This document shows positions 26,516 to 36,703 of a DNA stretch of 64,000 bases, one piece after another. Position 1 is the stretch's first letter. Each line of letters starts with the position of its first letter. Both the position numbers and the translations under genes were made by a program. The notes under the pieces are model-generated. The model was not told where the DNA came from. It did no database searches and saw only the letters and a program-made list of their open reading frames with translations. Origin of the DNA: Shewanella woodyi ATCC 51908 (GTDB lineage Bacteria > Pseudomonadota > Gammaproteobacteria > Enterobacterales > Shewanellaceae); NCBI RefSeq assembly GCF_000019525.1, contig NC_010506.1, positions 5,208,001 through 5,272,000 on the forward strand, written 5' to 3'.

Positions 26516-27910
26516 TTACAAGTTCTCCTCGGCAAACTCAGCAAGACGAGAACGAACCACGCCATTAAGGTAGATATTGGCGCTACCTTCGAAGTTTTTA
26601 AAACGCTCAACAATGTAGGTTAAGCCCGATGTGACTGCGGTAAGATAGTTAGTATCTATCTGAGCTAAGTTACCACTACAGATAAGCTTAGTCCCCTCTC
26701 CCATACGAGTGATCATGGTCTTGATCTGAGAGGCAGTTAGGTTTTGACACTCATCAAGAATAACCACAGAGTTCTGAATTGAGCGTCCGCGCATAAAGTT
26801 AATCGATTTAAACTGAATATTAGCCTTGTCCATGATGTAGTTCATGCTACCACTTGGGTTTACATCATTCTTATGCAGCACCTCTAAAGTATCTGTGATG
26901 GCCGCAAGCCAAGGTGCCATTTTCTCCTCTTCTGTACCTGGTAAGAAACCGATGGACTCAGCAATCTCTGGCGTATTACGTGTCACTATTACCTTGTCAT
27001 AAAGGCCGCGCTCTACCACCATTTCAAGGGCTGCCGCTATTGCTAGTAACGTTTTACCACAACCTGCGGGGCCGGTTAGAATCACCAGATCGATATCAGG
27101 ATCCAGCAAGGCCTGCATCGCCATTCCCTGATAGATATTCTTTGGACGGATCCCCCAAGCATCGAGATTAAGTAACCTGTCTTTGCCCAGGTCCAACAGG
27201 TGAAGATCGGTATCATTTTTTTCAATTACCCGACCACAAAAGTTGGAGTCTTTATCCATCAGGTACTGGTTAATATAGAAATTTTCATCACCGACCTCGG
27301 CAACAGGCACTGTATGTACCGTGTGTCGTCCTTGGGTCTCTGTAGTGACATGCTCCTTTCTCTCCCAAAAATCACCATCGAATTGATGGAAGCCTTTAGT
27401 TAAGAAGCGTATATCGTCAATTAGCTGATCCGTGCGATAATCTTCAACCAATAATATGCCTGCACCTTTGGCTTTCAGGCGCATATTAATATCTTTAGTG
27501 ACTAAGACAACGGTACGGGGTTCGTGAATTTTTTGCAGGTGTAGCGCAGTATTGATGATGCGATTATCGTTATTGTCCCCTGGAAGGGACGCTTGTGTCA
27601 TCTCAAGTTGATGATCAGGAAAGATCGCTAGTGAGCCAGATGCGTCACCGTGATCTTCACGTCTTGGGAGCTTAACGCCCTGAACTATCTCCTCCGGGGT
27701 GGTGGTTCCTCCGAGAATATCCTCTAATGCTCTGATAGCCACTCGAGCATCCCGGCTTACATCTCGTTTTCTGTCCTTTATCTGATCCAGTTCTTCCAGA
27801 ACGGTCATCGGGACAACTACATCGTGTTCTTTAAATGAATAAATGGCTAAAGGTTCATGTAGTAATACATTGGTATCCAGTACAAACAACTTTCTGTCGT
27901 CTTGTTCCAT
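26516..27910 (-). CDS. PIN domain-PhoH ATPase fusion (PhoH2-like)
   Basis: A 464-residue cytoplasmic protein. The PIN ribonuclease domain is at about residues 7-150 (LFVLDTNVLLHEP, with conserved Asp and later acidic residues near NDNRIINTAL and KDINMRLKA). The PhoH/RNA-helicase-like ATPase follows from about 230, with Walker A GPAGCGKTLLA and Walker B VVILDECQNLT. PhoH2 proteins unwind and cleave RNA; in mycobacteria they pair with an antitoxin, but no antitoxin-sized gene adjoins this one. Length is normal for the stand-alone gammaproteobacterial form. Confidence 0.93.
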   Translation of the reverse strand: MEQDDRKLFVLDTNVLLHEPLAIYSFKEHDVVVPMTVLEELDQIKDRKRDVSRDARVAIRALEDILGGTTTPEEIVQGVKLPRREDHGDASGSLAIFPDHQLEMTQASLPGDNNDNRIINTALHLQKIHEPRTVVLVTKDINMRLKAKGAGILLVEDYRTDQLIDDIRFLTKGFHQFDGDFWERKEHVTTETQGRHTVHTVPVAEVGDENFYINQYLMDKDSNFCGRVIEKNDTDLHLLDLGKDRLLNLDAWGIRPKNIYQGMAMQALLDPDIDLVILTGPAGCGKTLLAIAAALEMVVERGLYDKVIVTRNTPEIAESIGFLPGTEEEKMAPWLAAITDTLEVLHKNDVNPSGSMNYIMDKANIQFKSINFMRGRSIQNSVVILDECQNLTASQIKTMITRMGEGTKLICSGNLAQIDTNYLTAVTSGLTYIVERFKNFEGSANIYLNGVVRSRLAEFAEENL

Positions 27911-28335
27911 GGCGCCTCCATAATTTCCATTAAACTTTCGTTGAAATCTTGGTCGATGCTCCCCTTTAAAAGTGTGAGTTTAAGATTTTATTTCATCACC
28001 TGAGAGAGCAACTAAACAACACTCAACAAGCAGTGAAACAATTTAATCTCGTTAAAAATTAAATAAATGATAAAAATGCATATCACTTAAATCCATACTG
28101 ACACTATTACAGTATAGCTTCAATAACTTAGTTGTGACTTTCTTCTTCTAAACTTTACGAACTGATATGACGATTCAATGACAAATTGCTTCCTGATATC
28201 TCACCTGTATAATTAACCATCAACTATTGGGTCGCTAGCGGCTCTAATCTCCGAGATTAGCGATCGACATAAATGCGCTTAATGTTATAACATACGCGCC
28301 CTTCGTGATTTACCCTGTAGATGAGAATATAAGTA
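27911..28335. other. divergent intergenic region phoH2-rapA
   Basis: 425 AT-rich bases between divergent genes, expected to hold both promoters. A near-perfect palindrome CTAATCTC-C-GAGATTAG lies at 28244-28260, about 75 bases before rapA, with GCTAGCG/TAGCGATC around it. No ORF was supported. Confidence 0.5.
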
Positions 28336-31242
28336 ATGCCCTTTTCCTTAGGTCAACGCTGGATAAGTGACACAGAATCTGAACTCGGTTTAGGTACTGT
28401 CGTGGCTGTGGAAGGCCGTATGGTCACCGTGATGTTTCCAGCAACAGATGAGAACCGTATGTTCTCTCGAGCCGATGCGCCGTTAACACGTGTTATTTTT
28501 AATCCGGGCGATAAAGCTGAAAGCCATGAAGGCTGGAGTTTGACCGTTAGTGAAGTTGAAGAGAAAGATAATCTAATTATCTATCATGGCATTCATGATG
28601 AAACTGGTGAGCAGGTCAGCTTAAGAGAGACCCTGTTAAACCACAATATTCGTTTCAATAAGCCACAAGACAGATTGTTTGCTGGCCAGATCGATCGCCT
28701 CGAGCGATTTGGTATTCGTTACCAGTGCCAGCAACTAAGACACAAACTAGCCACCTCAGACATGCTAGGCCTACAAGGCCCTAGAGTCGGCCTGATCCCT
28801 CACCAGCAGTGGATCGCCCATGAGGTGGGTCGCCGCTTTGCGCCAAGAGTATTACTCGCCGATGAGGTGGGTTTAGGTAAGACAATCGAAGCGGGCCTGA
28901 TCATCCATCAGCAGCTACTGACCGGTCGCGCCGAGCGTATCTTAGTAATAGTACCTGACACACTTCGCCATCAGTGGTTGGTTGAGATGCTTCGCCGCTT
29001 CAACCTTAAGTTTTCTGTTTTTGATGAAGACAGATGTGTCGAAGCTTACGCCGATAGCGACAACCCTTTCTACACTGAGCAGCTGGTAATCTGCTCATTA
29101 GAGCTGCTGCGAAAGAAACGACGCTTAGATCAAGCACTCGCTGCTGACTGGGATCTTATGGTTGTCGACGAAGCCCATCATTTAGAGTGGACGGAAGATG
29201 CACCAAGTCGCGCCTACCGTATAGTCGAAGCGCTCAGTGAAGAGATCCCTGGCGTACTGCTACTGACAGCAACGCCGGATCAACTCGGTCACCAGAGTCA
29301 TTTTGCTCGCCTACGCCTGCTCGATCCTGATCGCTTCTACGATTATGAAGCTTTCCTCAAAGAGGAAACCAACTACGCAGATATCGCCAGCACCGCAGAT
29401 GCACTAGCAGGCAATGAGCCGCTTTCACAGGAGATAATTGATAATCTCAAGACGCAACTAGCTGAAAAAGATATCACAGCGGCAACCGACATTATTCAAG
29501 CGACTGACGCAGATGTTGACCAGCAGCAAGCTGCCCGTGATGCACTACTGCAAGACTTGTTAGACAGACACGGAACTGGGCGCGTGCTCTATCGTAACAG
29601 TCGCGCCTCAGTAAAAGGCTTCCCAACGCGTATCTTCAATCAATATCCACAGAAGATGCCGGCACAATATGTCACCGCTGCACGTGTGGGCGCCATGATG
29701 AATGGCCATCTAGATACGGCAGGGAAAGTTAAACAAGCACTAAGCCCTGAGAAAATATACCAAGAATTTGAGAGCTCAAGTGCAAGTTGGTGGAAGTTTG
29801 ATCCTCGCGTTGACTGGCTTATCGATTTCCTAAAAGAGAACCGCAGAGAGAAGGTGCTTATTATCGCCAGTCAGGCGGAAACAGCCCTAAGCTTGGAAGA
29901 GGCACTACGTACCCGTGAAGGTATACAGGCGACAGTGTTCCATGAAGGGATGTCGATTATCGAACGTGATAAGGCCGGCGCTTACTTTGCTCAAGAAACA
30001 GGTGGAGCTCAAGCCCTTATCTGTTCAGAGATCGGCTCAGAAGGACGTAACTTCCAGTTTGCTAGCCAGTTGATCTTGTTCGATCTACCGTTAAACCCAG
30101 ATCTACTTGAGCAGCGTATCGGCCGCTTAGATCGTATCGGTCAGAACAATGATGTCTCGATCCATGTGCCATACCTTGAAGATACAGCGCAAGAGTCTCT
30201 CATGCAGTGGTATCACAAAGGATTGAATGCCTTTGAGCAGACCTGTCCAAGTGGTCATATCCTGTTTAATGAGTTTTCAGAGTCACTGCTCAATGTCTTA
30301 ATAAGCCAAGATAAAGAGGTACTAGAGCAGGTTTTAAGTGACACCCAAACCCGCTATGCAGAGCTAAAGTCTGTGATGGAGCAGGGTCGCGATAAGTTGC
30401 TTGAGATAAACTCTCACGGTGGTGAGCGAGCTAATAAGCTAGTCAATGCCTTAGCAGAGCGCGATGAAGATACCAACCTTATCGGTTCGGTGATCCGTCT
30501 GTGGGATATTATCGGTGTTGAGCAGGAAGATAGCGGCGAGAATGCCATTGTGCTTCGCCCGAGCGAGCATATGATGTTCCCAACTTATCCTGGCCTACCG
30601 GAAGATGGCATTACCGTCACTTTCGACAGAGAGATGGCGCTTTCTCGTGATGATATCGCGCTTATCACTCAGGAGCACCCGCTGGTGCAAACGGGCTTAG
30701 ATCTGATCACGTCATCGGAAACCGGCACCACAAGCGTCGCTGTGTTGAAAAACAAGTCTCTGCCTGCTGGCACGATATTTCTTGAGTTGATCTACATGGC
30801 TGATGCTTCTGCGCCTAAGTCGAGCCAACTATACCGTTATCTGCCACCTACACCGGTGCGTGTCCTGCTGGATAAAAATGGCAATAACTTGGCCGATAAC
30901 GTCAATTACGAGAGTTTTAATAAGCAGCTAAGCGCCGTAAACCGCCATATTGCCAGCAAGCTGGTCAATGCATCACAAGCAGTACTGCACCCTCTGTTTG
31001 CCAAAGGTGAAGAGTTTGCATCTAGCGAATTGACCTTATTGACTGAGAGCTCGCGGGCTAAAATGACCACGCAACTTAACGGTGAGCTGGAGCGTTTAGA
31101 GGCATTAAAAGCGGTCAACCCGAATATTCGTGATGAGGAGCTAGCACACCTACGCGAGCAGATGGTAGAGCTTAACGGCTACCTAGACGGAGCAGTACTA
31201 CAGCTCGATGCTATACGTTTAGTGCTGGTTAGCCACGCATAA
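28336..31242 (+). CDS. rapA: RNA polymerase-associated ATPase RapA (HepA)
   Basis: A 968-residue Swi2/Snf2-type ATPase that binds RNA polymerase and helps it recycle after transcription. The N-terminal Tudor-like domains ([20 protein letters not shown]) are followed by the helicase core with motif [13 protein letters not shown] (about 176-187), motif [15 protein letters not shown], and motif [13 protein letters not shown]. The C-terminal RapA-specific region completes the protein. Length equals E. coli RapA (968). A strong terminator follows. The gene is single and has no unusual feature. Confidence 0.98.
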   Translation: MPFSLGQRWISDTESELGLGTVVAVEGRMVTVMFPATDENRMFSRADAPLTRVIFNPGDKAESHEGWSLTVSEVEEKDNLIIYHGIHDETGEQVSLRETLLNHNIRFNKPQDRLFAGQIDRLERFGIRYQCQQLRHKLATSDMLGLQGPRVGLIPHQQWIAHEVGRRFAPRVLLADEVGLGKTIEAGLIIHQQLLTGRAERILVIVPDTLRHQWLVEMLRRFNLKFSVFDEDRCVEAYADSDNPFYTEQLVICSLELLRKKRRLDQALAADWDLMVVDEAHHLEWTEDAPSRAYRIVEALSEEIPGVLLLTATPDQLGHQSHFARLRLLDPDRFYDYEAFLKEETNYADIASTADALAGNEPLSQEIIDNLKTQLAEKDITAATDIIQATDADVDQQQAARDALLQDLLDRHGTGRVLYRNSRASVKGFPTRIFNQYPQKMPAQYVTAARVGAMMNGHLDTAGKVKQALSPEKIYQEFESSSASWWKFDPRVDWLIDFLKENRREKVLIIASQAETALSLEEALRTREGIQATVFHEGMSIIERDKAGAYFAQETGGAQALICSEIGSEGRNFQFASQLILFDLPLNPDLLEQRIGRLDRIGQNNDVSIHVPYLEDTAQESLMQWYHKGLNAFEQTCPSGHILFNEFSESLLNVLISQDKEVLEQVLSDTQTRYAELKSVMEQGRDKLLEINSHGGERANKLVNALAERDEDTNLIGSVIRLWDIIGVEQEDSGENAIVLRPSEHMMFPTYPGLPEDGITVTFDREMALSRDDIALITQEHPLVQTGLDLITSSETGTTSVAVLKNKSLPAGTIFLELIYMADASAPKSSQLYRYLPPTPVRVLLDKNGNNLADNVNYESFNKQLSAVNRHIASKLVNASQAVLHPLFAKGEEFASSELTLLTESSRAKMTTQLNGELERLEALKAVNPNIRDEELAHLREQMVELNGYLDGAVLQLDAIRLVLVSHA

Positions 31243-31263
31243 TTAGTTTTACCTTGCTGTCTA

Positions 31264-31297
31264 AAGCCCCATAACTAAATAGTTTTGGGGCTTTTTT
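31264..31297 (+). terminator. rapA terminator
   Basis: AAAGCCCCA pairs with TGGGGCTTT around a short loop and is followed by TTTTATT, 20 bases after the rapA stop codon. Confidence 0.9.
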
Positions 31298-31361
31298 ATT
31301 GCCTATTCGATACTCTATACTTAATCTACTCCCACAGTTGACCCATGTAAGAAGCTTTTCG

Positions 31362-32255
31362 ATGAATCTAAGCCACGCCCTCAGTCTCCTCTTTAGGTAT
31401 GTTTTATCTATAGGCGCTCTTACCTTTGCAGTAAGCAGCACAGGCTTGGCTGCTGAACCTAACTCAAGCAACTCAAAGTACAGCTACCTTCCAAGTGAGG
31501 AGGTGATCTCTATCGATGTGGGTCAACAGAAATCAGAGGTTTTGGTACGCAGTTGGATGGGGAAAAAGAAGCTAGGTGCTGCCATCATCTTCTCCAACCC
31601 TGGAATGACAGCCGATTCAGCGGGATTACAGGCTTTCTTAAGACGTGAGCTCCCCCATACAGGCTGGGCCAGTATCGCTATTACGCCACCCAACAAGGTA
31701 TCCACACCTAACTTTGCCACCTCTCCTGAAGAGGTATCAAAAGCGGGTGAGGGAAACAATGACAAGGATGGTAGTGAGCGGGTACCTCAATACTCGAAGG
31801 AGCAGTGGGTCAAGATCAGAGAAAAGCAGGAGGAGTTTATTGTCAATACAATGAATAAGCTCGATGAGATAGGCTCCCCCTACCAAGGTAAGCGAATTCT
31901 TATCACCACAGATCAAGGAGCCGGATTTGTTATCTCAATGCTGAGTAAGAGTAAGCTGCCTAAACCTGACATATTAGTGCTCATCAATCCCTTTATGAGC
32001 ACTAAAACAGAAAATATGGCGCTACCTAAACAGCTGGCTGAACTGGATATTCCAATACTGGATATTCAGTCTTCAGATGGTCATTATGCGTCTCAAGAGA
32101 CCGTGACTGAGCGCCGGTTACTCTCCCCTCACAATGAGCCCTATCGCTATAGTCAACAACTGATGCAGCTTAACCTGAATCAGGCTGGCGCCTGGCAAAC
32201 CTGTTTAGATCTAATAGAGGCCTTCGCCCACCGTATCAATAAAGCTTACCCATAA
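31362..32255 (+). CDS. DUF3530 family alpha/beta-hydrolase-like secreted protein
   Basis: 297 residues from the ATG at 31362, which gives a proper signal peptide (about 1-30, ending GLAAEP); an upstream in-frame start lies in the rapA terminator and is unlikely. The body looks like an alpha/beta-hydrolase fold: a FSNPGMTADS segment, a central GAGFVISML in place of the nucleophile elbow GxSxG, and a late DGHYASQE. The elbow lacks the usual Ser, so catalytic activity is doubtful. This family is annotated DUF3530 in marine gammaproteobacteria. Confidence 0.8.
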   Translation: MNLSHALSLLFRYVLSIGALTFAVSSTGLAAEPNSSNSKYSYLPSEEVISIDVGQQKSEVLVRSWMGKKKLGAAIIFSNPGMTADSAGLQAFLRRELPHTGWASIAITPPNKVSTPNFATSPEEVSKAGEGNNDKDGSERVPQYSKEQWVKIREKQEEFIVNTMNKLDEIGSPYQGKRILITTDQGAGFVISMLSKSKLPKPDILVLINPFMSTKTENMALPKQLAELDIPILDIQSSDGHYASQETVTERRLLSPHNEPYRYSQQLMQLNLNQAGAWQTCLDLIEAFAHRINKAYP

Positions 32256-32274
32256 TCTCAACCAACTACTACGA

Positions 32275-32772
32275 TTACTTTTTATCTTTAGTGAGCATCA
32301 AGGCTAAAGCCACAAGCACGATAATCACTCCCATATAGAGAAGTTCTAGCATGCTTTGGGGCTTCATCTCGATAAAATAGGAGAACAGTTTGATGATCAG
32401 CATCATCAAGATCACTTTACCGAGTTTACTCTTAAGAGAATCGATACTGCTGATAACCAAGATCTTCCCGGCAGCCTTGCTCTTCTCTGCAACTTCTAAA
32501 TTGTTGATAAAAAGTTCATAGAGGCCAAAGGCAAAAATCAATAATACCGCTCCAAGTAGGAAGGTATCTAAGATCTCAACCACCACCATAATCAGATCGT
32601 TTCTTACCTCATGGCTACCAGTTAGAATATAACTCCAGATAAGATCCAGCATATGAATCACATCTTTTAAGCCCATGATAAAGATGACAAATGCAGCGAC
32701 AATACAGGCTAACACGCCTAGCATAACTGAGAGTCGGCTGCTCCATAGCACGCGCTCAAAAAGGTTTCTCAT
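32275..32772 (-). CDS. YqhA/UPF0114 family membrane protein
   Basis: A 165-residue inner-membrane protein with about four helices (residues 15-35, 60-85, 115-135 and 140-160). It begins MRNLFERVLWSSRLSV and contains the NNLEVAEKSK region, characteristic of the UPF0114 (YqhA) family. The biochemical role of the family is not known. Convergent with the DUF3530 gene, with only 19 bases between them. Confidence 0.9.
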   Translation of the reverse strand: MRNLFERVLWSSRLSVMLGVLACIVAAFVIFIMGLKDVIHMLDLIWSYILTGSHEVRNDLIMVVVEILDTFLLGAVLLIFAFGLYELFINNLEVAEKSKAAGKILVISSIDSLKSKLGKVILMMLIIKLFSYFIEMKPQSMLELLYMGVIIVLVALALMLTKDKK

Positions 32773-32905
32773 AAGTAAAACAATCCATGACAGAGTAAAA
32801 TTGAGCCGATCTTAATCACTATTATCTCTTTGACCATAATCAAACAAAAAGAGTGTGATCTAGCTCACTACCAAAGCGGTGTTAATTCAGTTAGGTAATG
32901 AATAT

Positions 32906-33727
32906 TCACCAGCCAGATTGGCGAATTAGGTACTCAGACTTAGGTTCAACTCCCTTTGCATCTTGGCTGTTTCGCTTAGCAGCAATGACTCTATTTTTCC
33001 CCATAAGCAGCCGAATCTGACTGATTGACTCCCGAGACAAAAGCCGCCTGACACTGGCAGTCCAGCTCTTGTTAATACTCATCTTAATGGCGGCATTGGC
33101 ATCGGGAGAGGTACAAATAATCTCTTCGGCTAACTCTTTGGCTCTTGCCATAGGCGATTGAGCAACCTCTGTCACTAAGCCGACTTCAAGGGATTCCTGC
33201 GCTGACAGGACCTTAGCCGTCATGGTCAGTAACATAGCTCTGTCTTTACCTACTAACTCCCTCAGTGATATTAATCCCGCCATATCAGGAACCAGCCCCC
33301 ATTTGGCTTCCATAATCGAAAGTTTAGCCTCGGGAGACACAAGCCTGATATCTGCACCAAGTGCAATCTGCATCCCACCACCAAAGCAGCAGCCCTCAAT
33401 AACAGCAATCACAGGTATTGGCAACGCCCGCCAACCACAAGAGACCCTTTGAGCAAGATTGGCATTACCTGGTAACCACTTAAAGAGTAACCCAACAGCT
33501 TGTAAGGGGGAGTTCATTACGCTTTTTACATCAAGTCCCGAACTGAAGTTACCCTCGGCGCCTGATAAAATGACTAACTTAACCGTACGATCTTTTTTCA
33601 GCTCAGAGATAACACCGTCTATCTCTTTAAACATCTGATAATTAATTGCATTATATTTGTCAGGGCGAGTCAAGGTAACGTACGCAACTCCCTGCTCTCT
33701 GACTATTTTTACAAACTCCCGGCTCAT
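32906..33727 (-). CDS. enoyl-CoA hydratase/isomerase (crotonase) family protein
   Basis: 273 residues from the ATG at 33727 with an AGGGAG ribosome site. The crotonase fold shows the first oxyanion-hole segment GAEGNFSSGLDVKSV (about residues 58-72) and the second EGCCFGGGMQIALGADIRL (about 113-131). Catalytic Glu positions are present near EAKWGLVPDMAG. It may act on a fatty-acyl-CoA, but the exact reaction is not visible from sequence. It is a single gene without other beta-oxidation genes next to it. Confidence 0.88.
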   Translation of the reverse strand: MSREFVKIVREQGVAYVTLTRPDKYNAINYQMFKEIDGVISELKKDRTVKLVILSGAEGNFSSGLDVKSVMNSPLQAVGLLFKWLPGNANLAQRVSCGWRALPIPVIAVIEGCCFGGGMQIALGADIRLVSPEAKLSIMEAKWGLVPDMAGLISLRELVGKDRAMLLTMTAKVLSAQESLEVGLVTEVAQSPMARAKELAEEIICTSPDANAAIKMSINKSWTASVRRLLSRESISQIRLLMGKNRVIAAKRNSQDAKGVEPKSEYLIRQSGW

Positions 33728-34096
33728 CACACTCTCCCTATTAACACTGGTCAGTCCAGAAGCAAGATTAACATATTTGGCATATTTAACTAATAGAGAT
33801 AACATACAAAGAAAGTTTGACTATCGTCAAAAAAATGACATTATAATTAAGCCTTTCCGGTCATGGTGATAGACAATAGTGAGATCGAAAATGACAAAAT
33901 ACTTGTCTTTTCAAATTTTTTGTCCATAAAAATAAAATAACAGCGACGTTAATGAGAAGAGATTTATAAGATTTCACTTAGATTGAACTCTAAAAACAAA
34001 AACAAAAACTGCAATATTTTTCATCGATTGAACGGGCGAGTTCACTAATAAGTGTTATCTTTGAATATATGGGCAGATTAGGATGTTAATAGAAAA
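33728..34096. other. divergent intergenic region
   Basis: 369 AT-rich bases between the crotonase gene and the REC-CheC gene. Both promoters are expected here. I saw no ORF, repeat or clear operator. Confidence 0.4.
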
Positions 34097-35092
34097 ATGC
34101 CAATCCCAGTACTCATATGTGATGATTCAGCGCTTGCCAGAAAGCAGATGGCCAGAACACTCCCTAAAGAGTGGGAGGTCGATATTACCTTTGCTAACAA
34201 TGGTGCAGAGGGGATCGAAGCAATTAAAGCCGGTAAAGGCGAAGTGGTCTTTCTCGATCTCAACATGCCTGTTATGGATGGCTATGAAGTTTTAGAGATC
34301 ATTCAAAGAGAAGATCTCCCAGCCCTCGTTATCGTTGTCTCTGGCGACATTCAGATCAAGGCACATGAAAGAGTTAAAGCACTAGGTGCTTTAGACTTTA
34401 TTCAAAAACCTGTCAGTGCCGATGCCATCAGTAATATTCTTCAAGAGTATGGGATCTTAACCATAGCCCTAGGTGAAGGCGTTGCTGATAGTCCAATGAT
34501 CAAGGTTGATCTACGTGATGCCTGCCAAGAGATCGCTAATGTGGCGATGGGACGCGCTGCCGATCTGCTCGCCAAACTACTTGATGTTTTCGTTCTACTC
34601 CCCATCCCCAATGTGAATGTTCTCGAAGTGAGCGAGCTCACTATGACGCTAAAAGCCACAGAGGAGCACAGTAAAGTCTCTGCTCTGTGTCAGGGCTTTA
34701 TTGGTGCAGGCATCGCGGGAGAAGCACTGCTGCTATTCCATGACTCCTCATTTAAAGACATGGCAAAGCTCATGGGACTGGCGAACCCAGAAGATACAAA
34801 CACTGAGATGGAGGTGATGATAGATACAGGCAATGTATTGATCGGCGCTTTCCTCAACGGCATCTCTGAACAGCTGCATATGAAGTTCAGTCAGAGTCAC
34901 CCTGTTGTACTAGGTCGTCACTGCACCGTAAACGATCTTATCCATGATAATTCAGAAAAGTGGTCTAGAACATTGGCGATGGAGATAAACTATCGAATTG
35001 AAGATCATGATATTCAGTGCGATCTTCTCCTACTGTTTACTGAAGACTCACTACCGACGCTTAATTTTAAGCTCGGCTACCTGTTAGAATAA
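34097..35092 (+). CDS. response regulator with REC and CheC/CheX-like domains
   Basis: 331 residues. The N-terminal receiver domain has the acidic pair DD9-10, phospho-acceptor Asp54 in VFLDLNMPVMDG and Lys in FIQKPV. The C-terminal part (about 135-331) resembles CheC/CheX/FliY-type phosphatases, with acidic NTEMEVMIDTGNVLIGAFLNG. Such proteins remove phosphate from CheY-like proteins. The PAS-GGDEF gene follows 13 bases after its stop, so the two likely form one signalling unit feeding into c-di-GMP. No kinase gene is adjacent. Confidence 0.9.
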   Translation: MPIPVLICDDSALARKQMARTLPKEWEVDITFANNGAEGIEAIKAGKGEVVFLDLNMPVMDGYEVLEIIQREDLPALVIVVSGDIQIKAHERVKALGALDFIQKPVSADAISNILQEYGILTIALGEGVADSPMIKVDLRDACQEIANVAMGRAADLLAKLLDVFVLLPIPNVNVLEVSELTMTLKATEEHSKVSALCQGFIGAGIAGEALLLFHDSSFKDMAKLMGLANPEDTNTEMEVMIDTGNVLIGAFLNGISEQLHMKFSQSHPVVLGRHCTVNDLIHDNSEKWSRTLAMEINYRIEDHDIQCDLLLLFTEDSLPTLNFKLGYLLE

Positions 35093-35105
35093 GTTGGATT
35101 AGTTT

Positions 35106-36068
35106 ATGTCACATGACCAAAGCGCAATGAACGAACTCCACTGGCTGATCGATATGGTTCAGACCATTGAGGTCGGCTTAGTCGTCCTTGATAAGAACTT
35201 TAATATCCAGCTTTGGAACGGATTTATGGAGAACCACAGCGGCGTCTCTCCTAACTCCATTAAAGATAAAAACCTGTTCGAACAGTTCGACGATCTCCCA
35301 TCCACTTGGCTAAAACAGAAGATGGAATCGGTATTTCTTCTTAAAAACCGAGCCTTTATTAGCTGGGAGCAGCGTCCATACATCTTTAAGTTTAAGAACT
35401 ACCGCCCTATCACAGGCCGAGCAGACTTCATGTACCAAAATGTCACCCTGCTCCCACTCTCATCACTGACGGGTCAGATCACCCATATCAGTATGATCGT
35501 CTATGATGTTACCGATGTGGCTATCAATAGATTGCAGCTCAAGGGCGCCAATGAGCGTTTAGAGTACTTAAGTCAGACCGATGGACTCACCCAGCTGCAT
35601 AATCGTCGTCATTGGCAACAGTGCATGCAGAGAGAGTTTGACAGGCATGCTCGATACGGCGATGAAACCAGCTTAGTTATGTTTGATATCGATGACTTTA
35701 AGAAAGTAAATGACAACTATGGCCATACTATTGGCGATAAAGTGATTCAACATATCTCTCATCTCCTAAAGCAATCTTTACGAGAAACCGATTGTGCTGG
35801 CCGTTACGGTGGTGAAGAGTTCTCTGTGGTACTTGCTAAAACTTCAGCAACAGATGCACTTCAATTTGCAGAACGACTGAGGAAGAAGATAGAGGAGACC
35901 GCGCTCGTCTATGAAGATCAAACCATTAATGTCACGGTCAGCATCGGAATATGCGATATTCAAGATGAGTTAGAGAACAGCGGCCAGTGGCTTAATTGTG
36001 CCGATGAAGCCCTCTATACCGCCAAGGATACAGGCCGAAATAAATGCGTTATCTATAAGCAGAAATAA
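35106..36068 (+). CDS. diguanylate cyclase with PAS sensor
   Basis: 320 residues: a PAS domain (about 10-130) followed by a GGDEF domain (about 155-318) with active-site GRYGGEEF. The product-inhibition I-site RETD lies five residues before GGEEF, as in regulated cyclases. No membrane helix, so the enzyme makes c-di-GMP in the cytoplasm. It is the second gene of a two-gene operon with the REC-CheC protein and ends at a strong terminator. Confidence 0.93.
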   Translation: MSHDQSAMNELHWLIDMVQTIEVGLVVLDKNFNIQLWNGFMENHSGVSPNSIKDKNLFEQFDDLPSTWLKQKMESVFLLKNRAFISWEQRPYIFKFKNYRPITGRADFMYQNVTLLPLSSLTGQITHISMIVYDVTDVAINRLQLKGANERLEYLSQTDGLTQLHNRRHWQQCMQREFDRHARYGDETSLVMFDIDDFKKVNDNYGHTIGDKVIQHISHLLKQSLRETDCAGRYGGEEFSVVLAKTSATDALQFAERLRKKIEETALVYEDQTINVTVSIGICDIQDELENSGQWLNCADEALYTAKDTGRNKCVIYKQK

Positions 36069-36092
36069 CTTTATCTACCATTGACTCCCAAT

Positions 36093-36120
36093 AAAAATGC
36101 CCATCAAGATGGGCATTTTT
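36093..36120. terminator. bidirectional terminator
   Basis: A perfect palindrome AAAAATGCCCATC-AA-GATGGGCATTTTT lies between the convergent diguanylate cyclase and rraB genes. Confidence 0.92.
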
Positions 36121-36139
36121 ATTTATAATTCAATCTGTT

Positions 36140-36574
36140 TTAGTGAAGAGGTCTTTTGACCTGTTCTTCGAAGCCATCATCATCGTCTTCAAAGTCATCT
36201 TCACGGATCTCCATCCCATCTTCATCGATAAAATAGGTACCCCATCCGTCATAATCCACCTTCTGCTTAGCGGCAAGTAACAACAATGACTCACATGCCT
36301 TATCCAGAAGTTCAACATCTAACAGATGATTAGCGATAGCATCGAAACAGTAGATAACTGAGCCATCTTCAAGTTCCATCTCTTCAGCATCACTCACTTC
36401 AAACCCTGCCTTAAATGCATCGACAGCCGCTTTTTCTAAGCGATCAAAGTTGTTCGATGAGAAGTGATGTTCAATTGTGTACTCAGCATCAGGGTGAGAA
36501 CCATCACCTAAGATAGCGCTTACTATCTCCTGATTTTCCTGCTTCTGCGCCTTAAGTAAACGATCAATTGACAT
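36140..36574 (-). CDS. rraB: ribonuclease E inhibitor RraB
   Basis: 144 residues from the ATG at 36574, which has a GGGAG ribosome site. The protein matches RraB along its whole length: [17 protein letters not shown], the middle [14 protein letters not shown], and the signature DYDGWGTYF, ending in an acidic tail ([14 protein letters not shown]). RraB binds the C-terminal scaffold of RNase E and lowers its activity, so it acts in the cytoplasm on RNA turnover. Single gene between two terminators. Confidence 0.95.
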   Translation of the reverse strand: MSIDRLLKAQKQENQEIVSAILGDGSHPDAEYTIEHHFSSNNFDRLEKAAVDAFKAGFEVSDAEEMELEDGSVIYCFDAIANHLLDVELLDKACESLLLLAAKQKVDYDGWGTYFIDEDGMEIREDDFEDDDDGFEEQVKRPLH

Positions 36575-36654
36575 AGATAACTCCCAATAAAAAAATCTGC
36601 AGGGATTATACACCCAAGATAAACCACTTCAAGCTTGCATTAGCAAGTACAGAC

Positions 36655-36684
36655 ACAAAAAAGCCCCCATAAAATGGAGGCTTT
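36655..36684 (-). terminator. plsC-like gene terminator
   Basis: Minus strand: AAAGCCTCCAT pairs with ATGGGGGCTT (one G-U) and is followed by TTTTTGTG, 20 bases after the acyltransferase stop codon. Confidence 0.88.
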
Positions 36685-36703
36685 ATCACTAAACTGAACT
36701 GGA

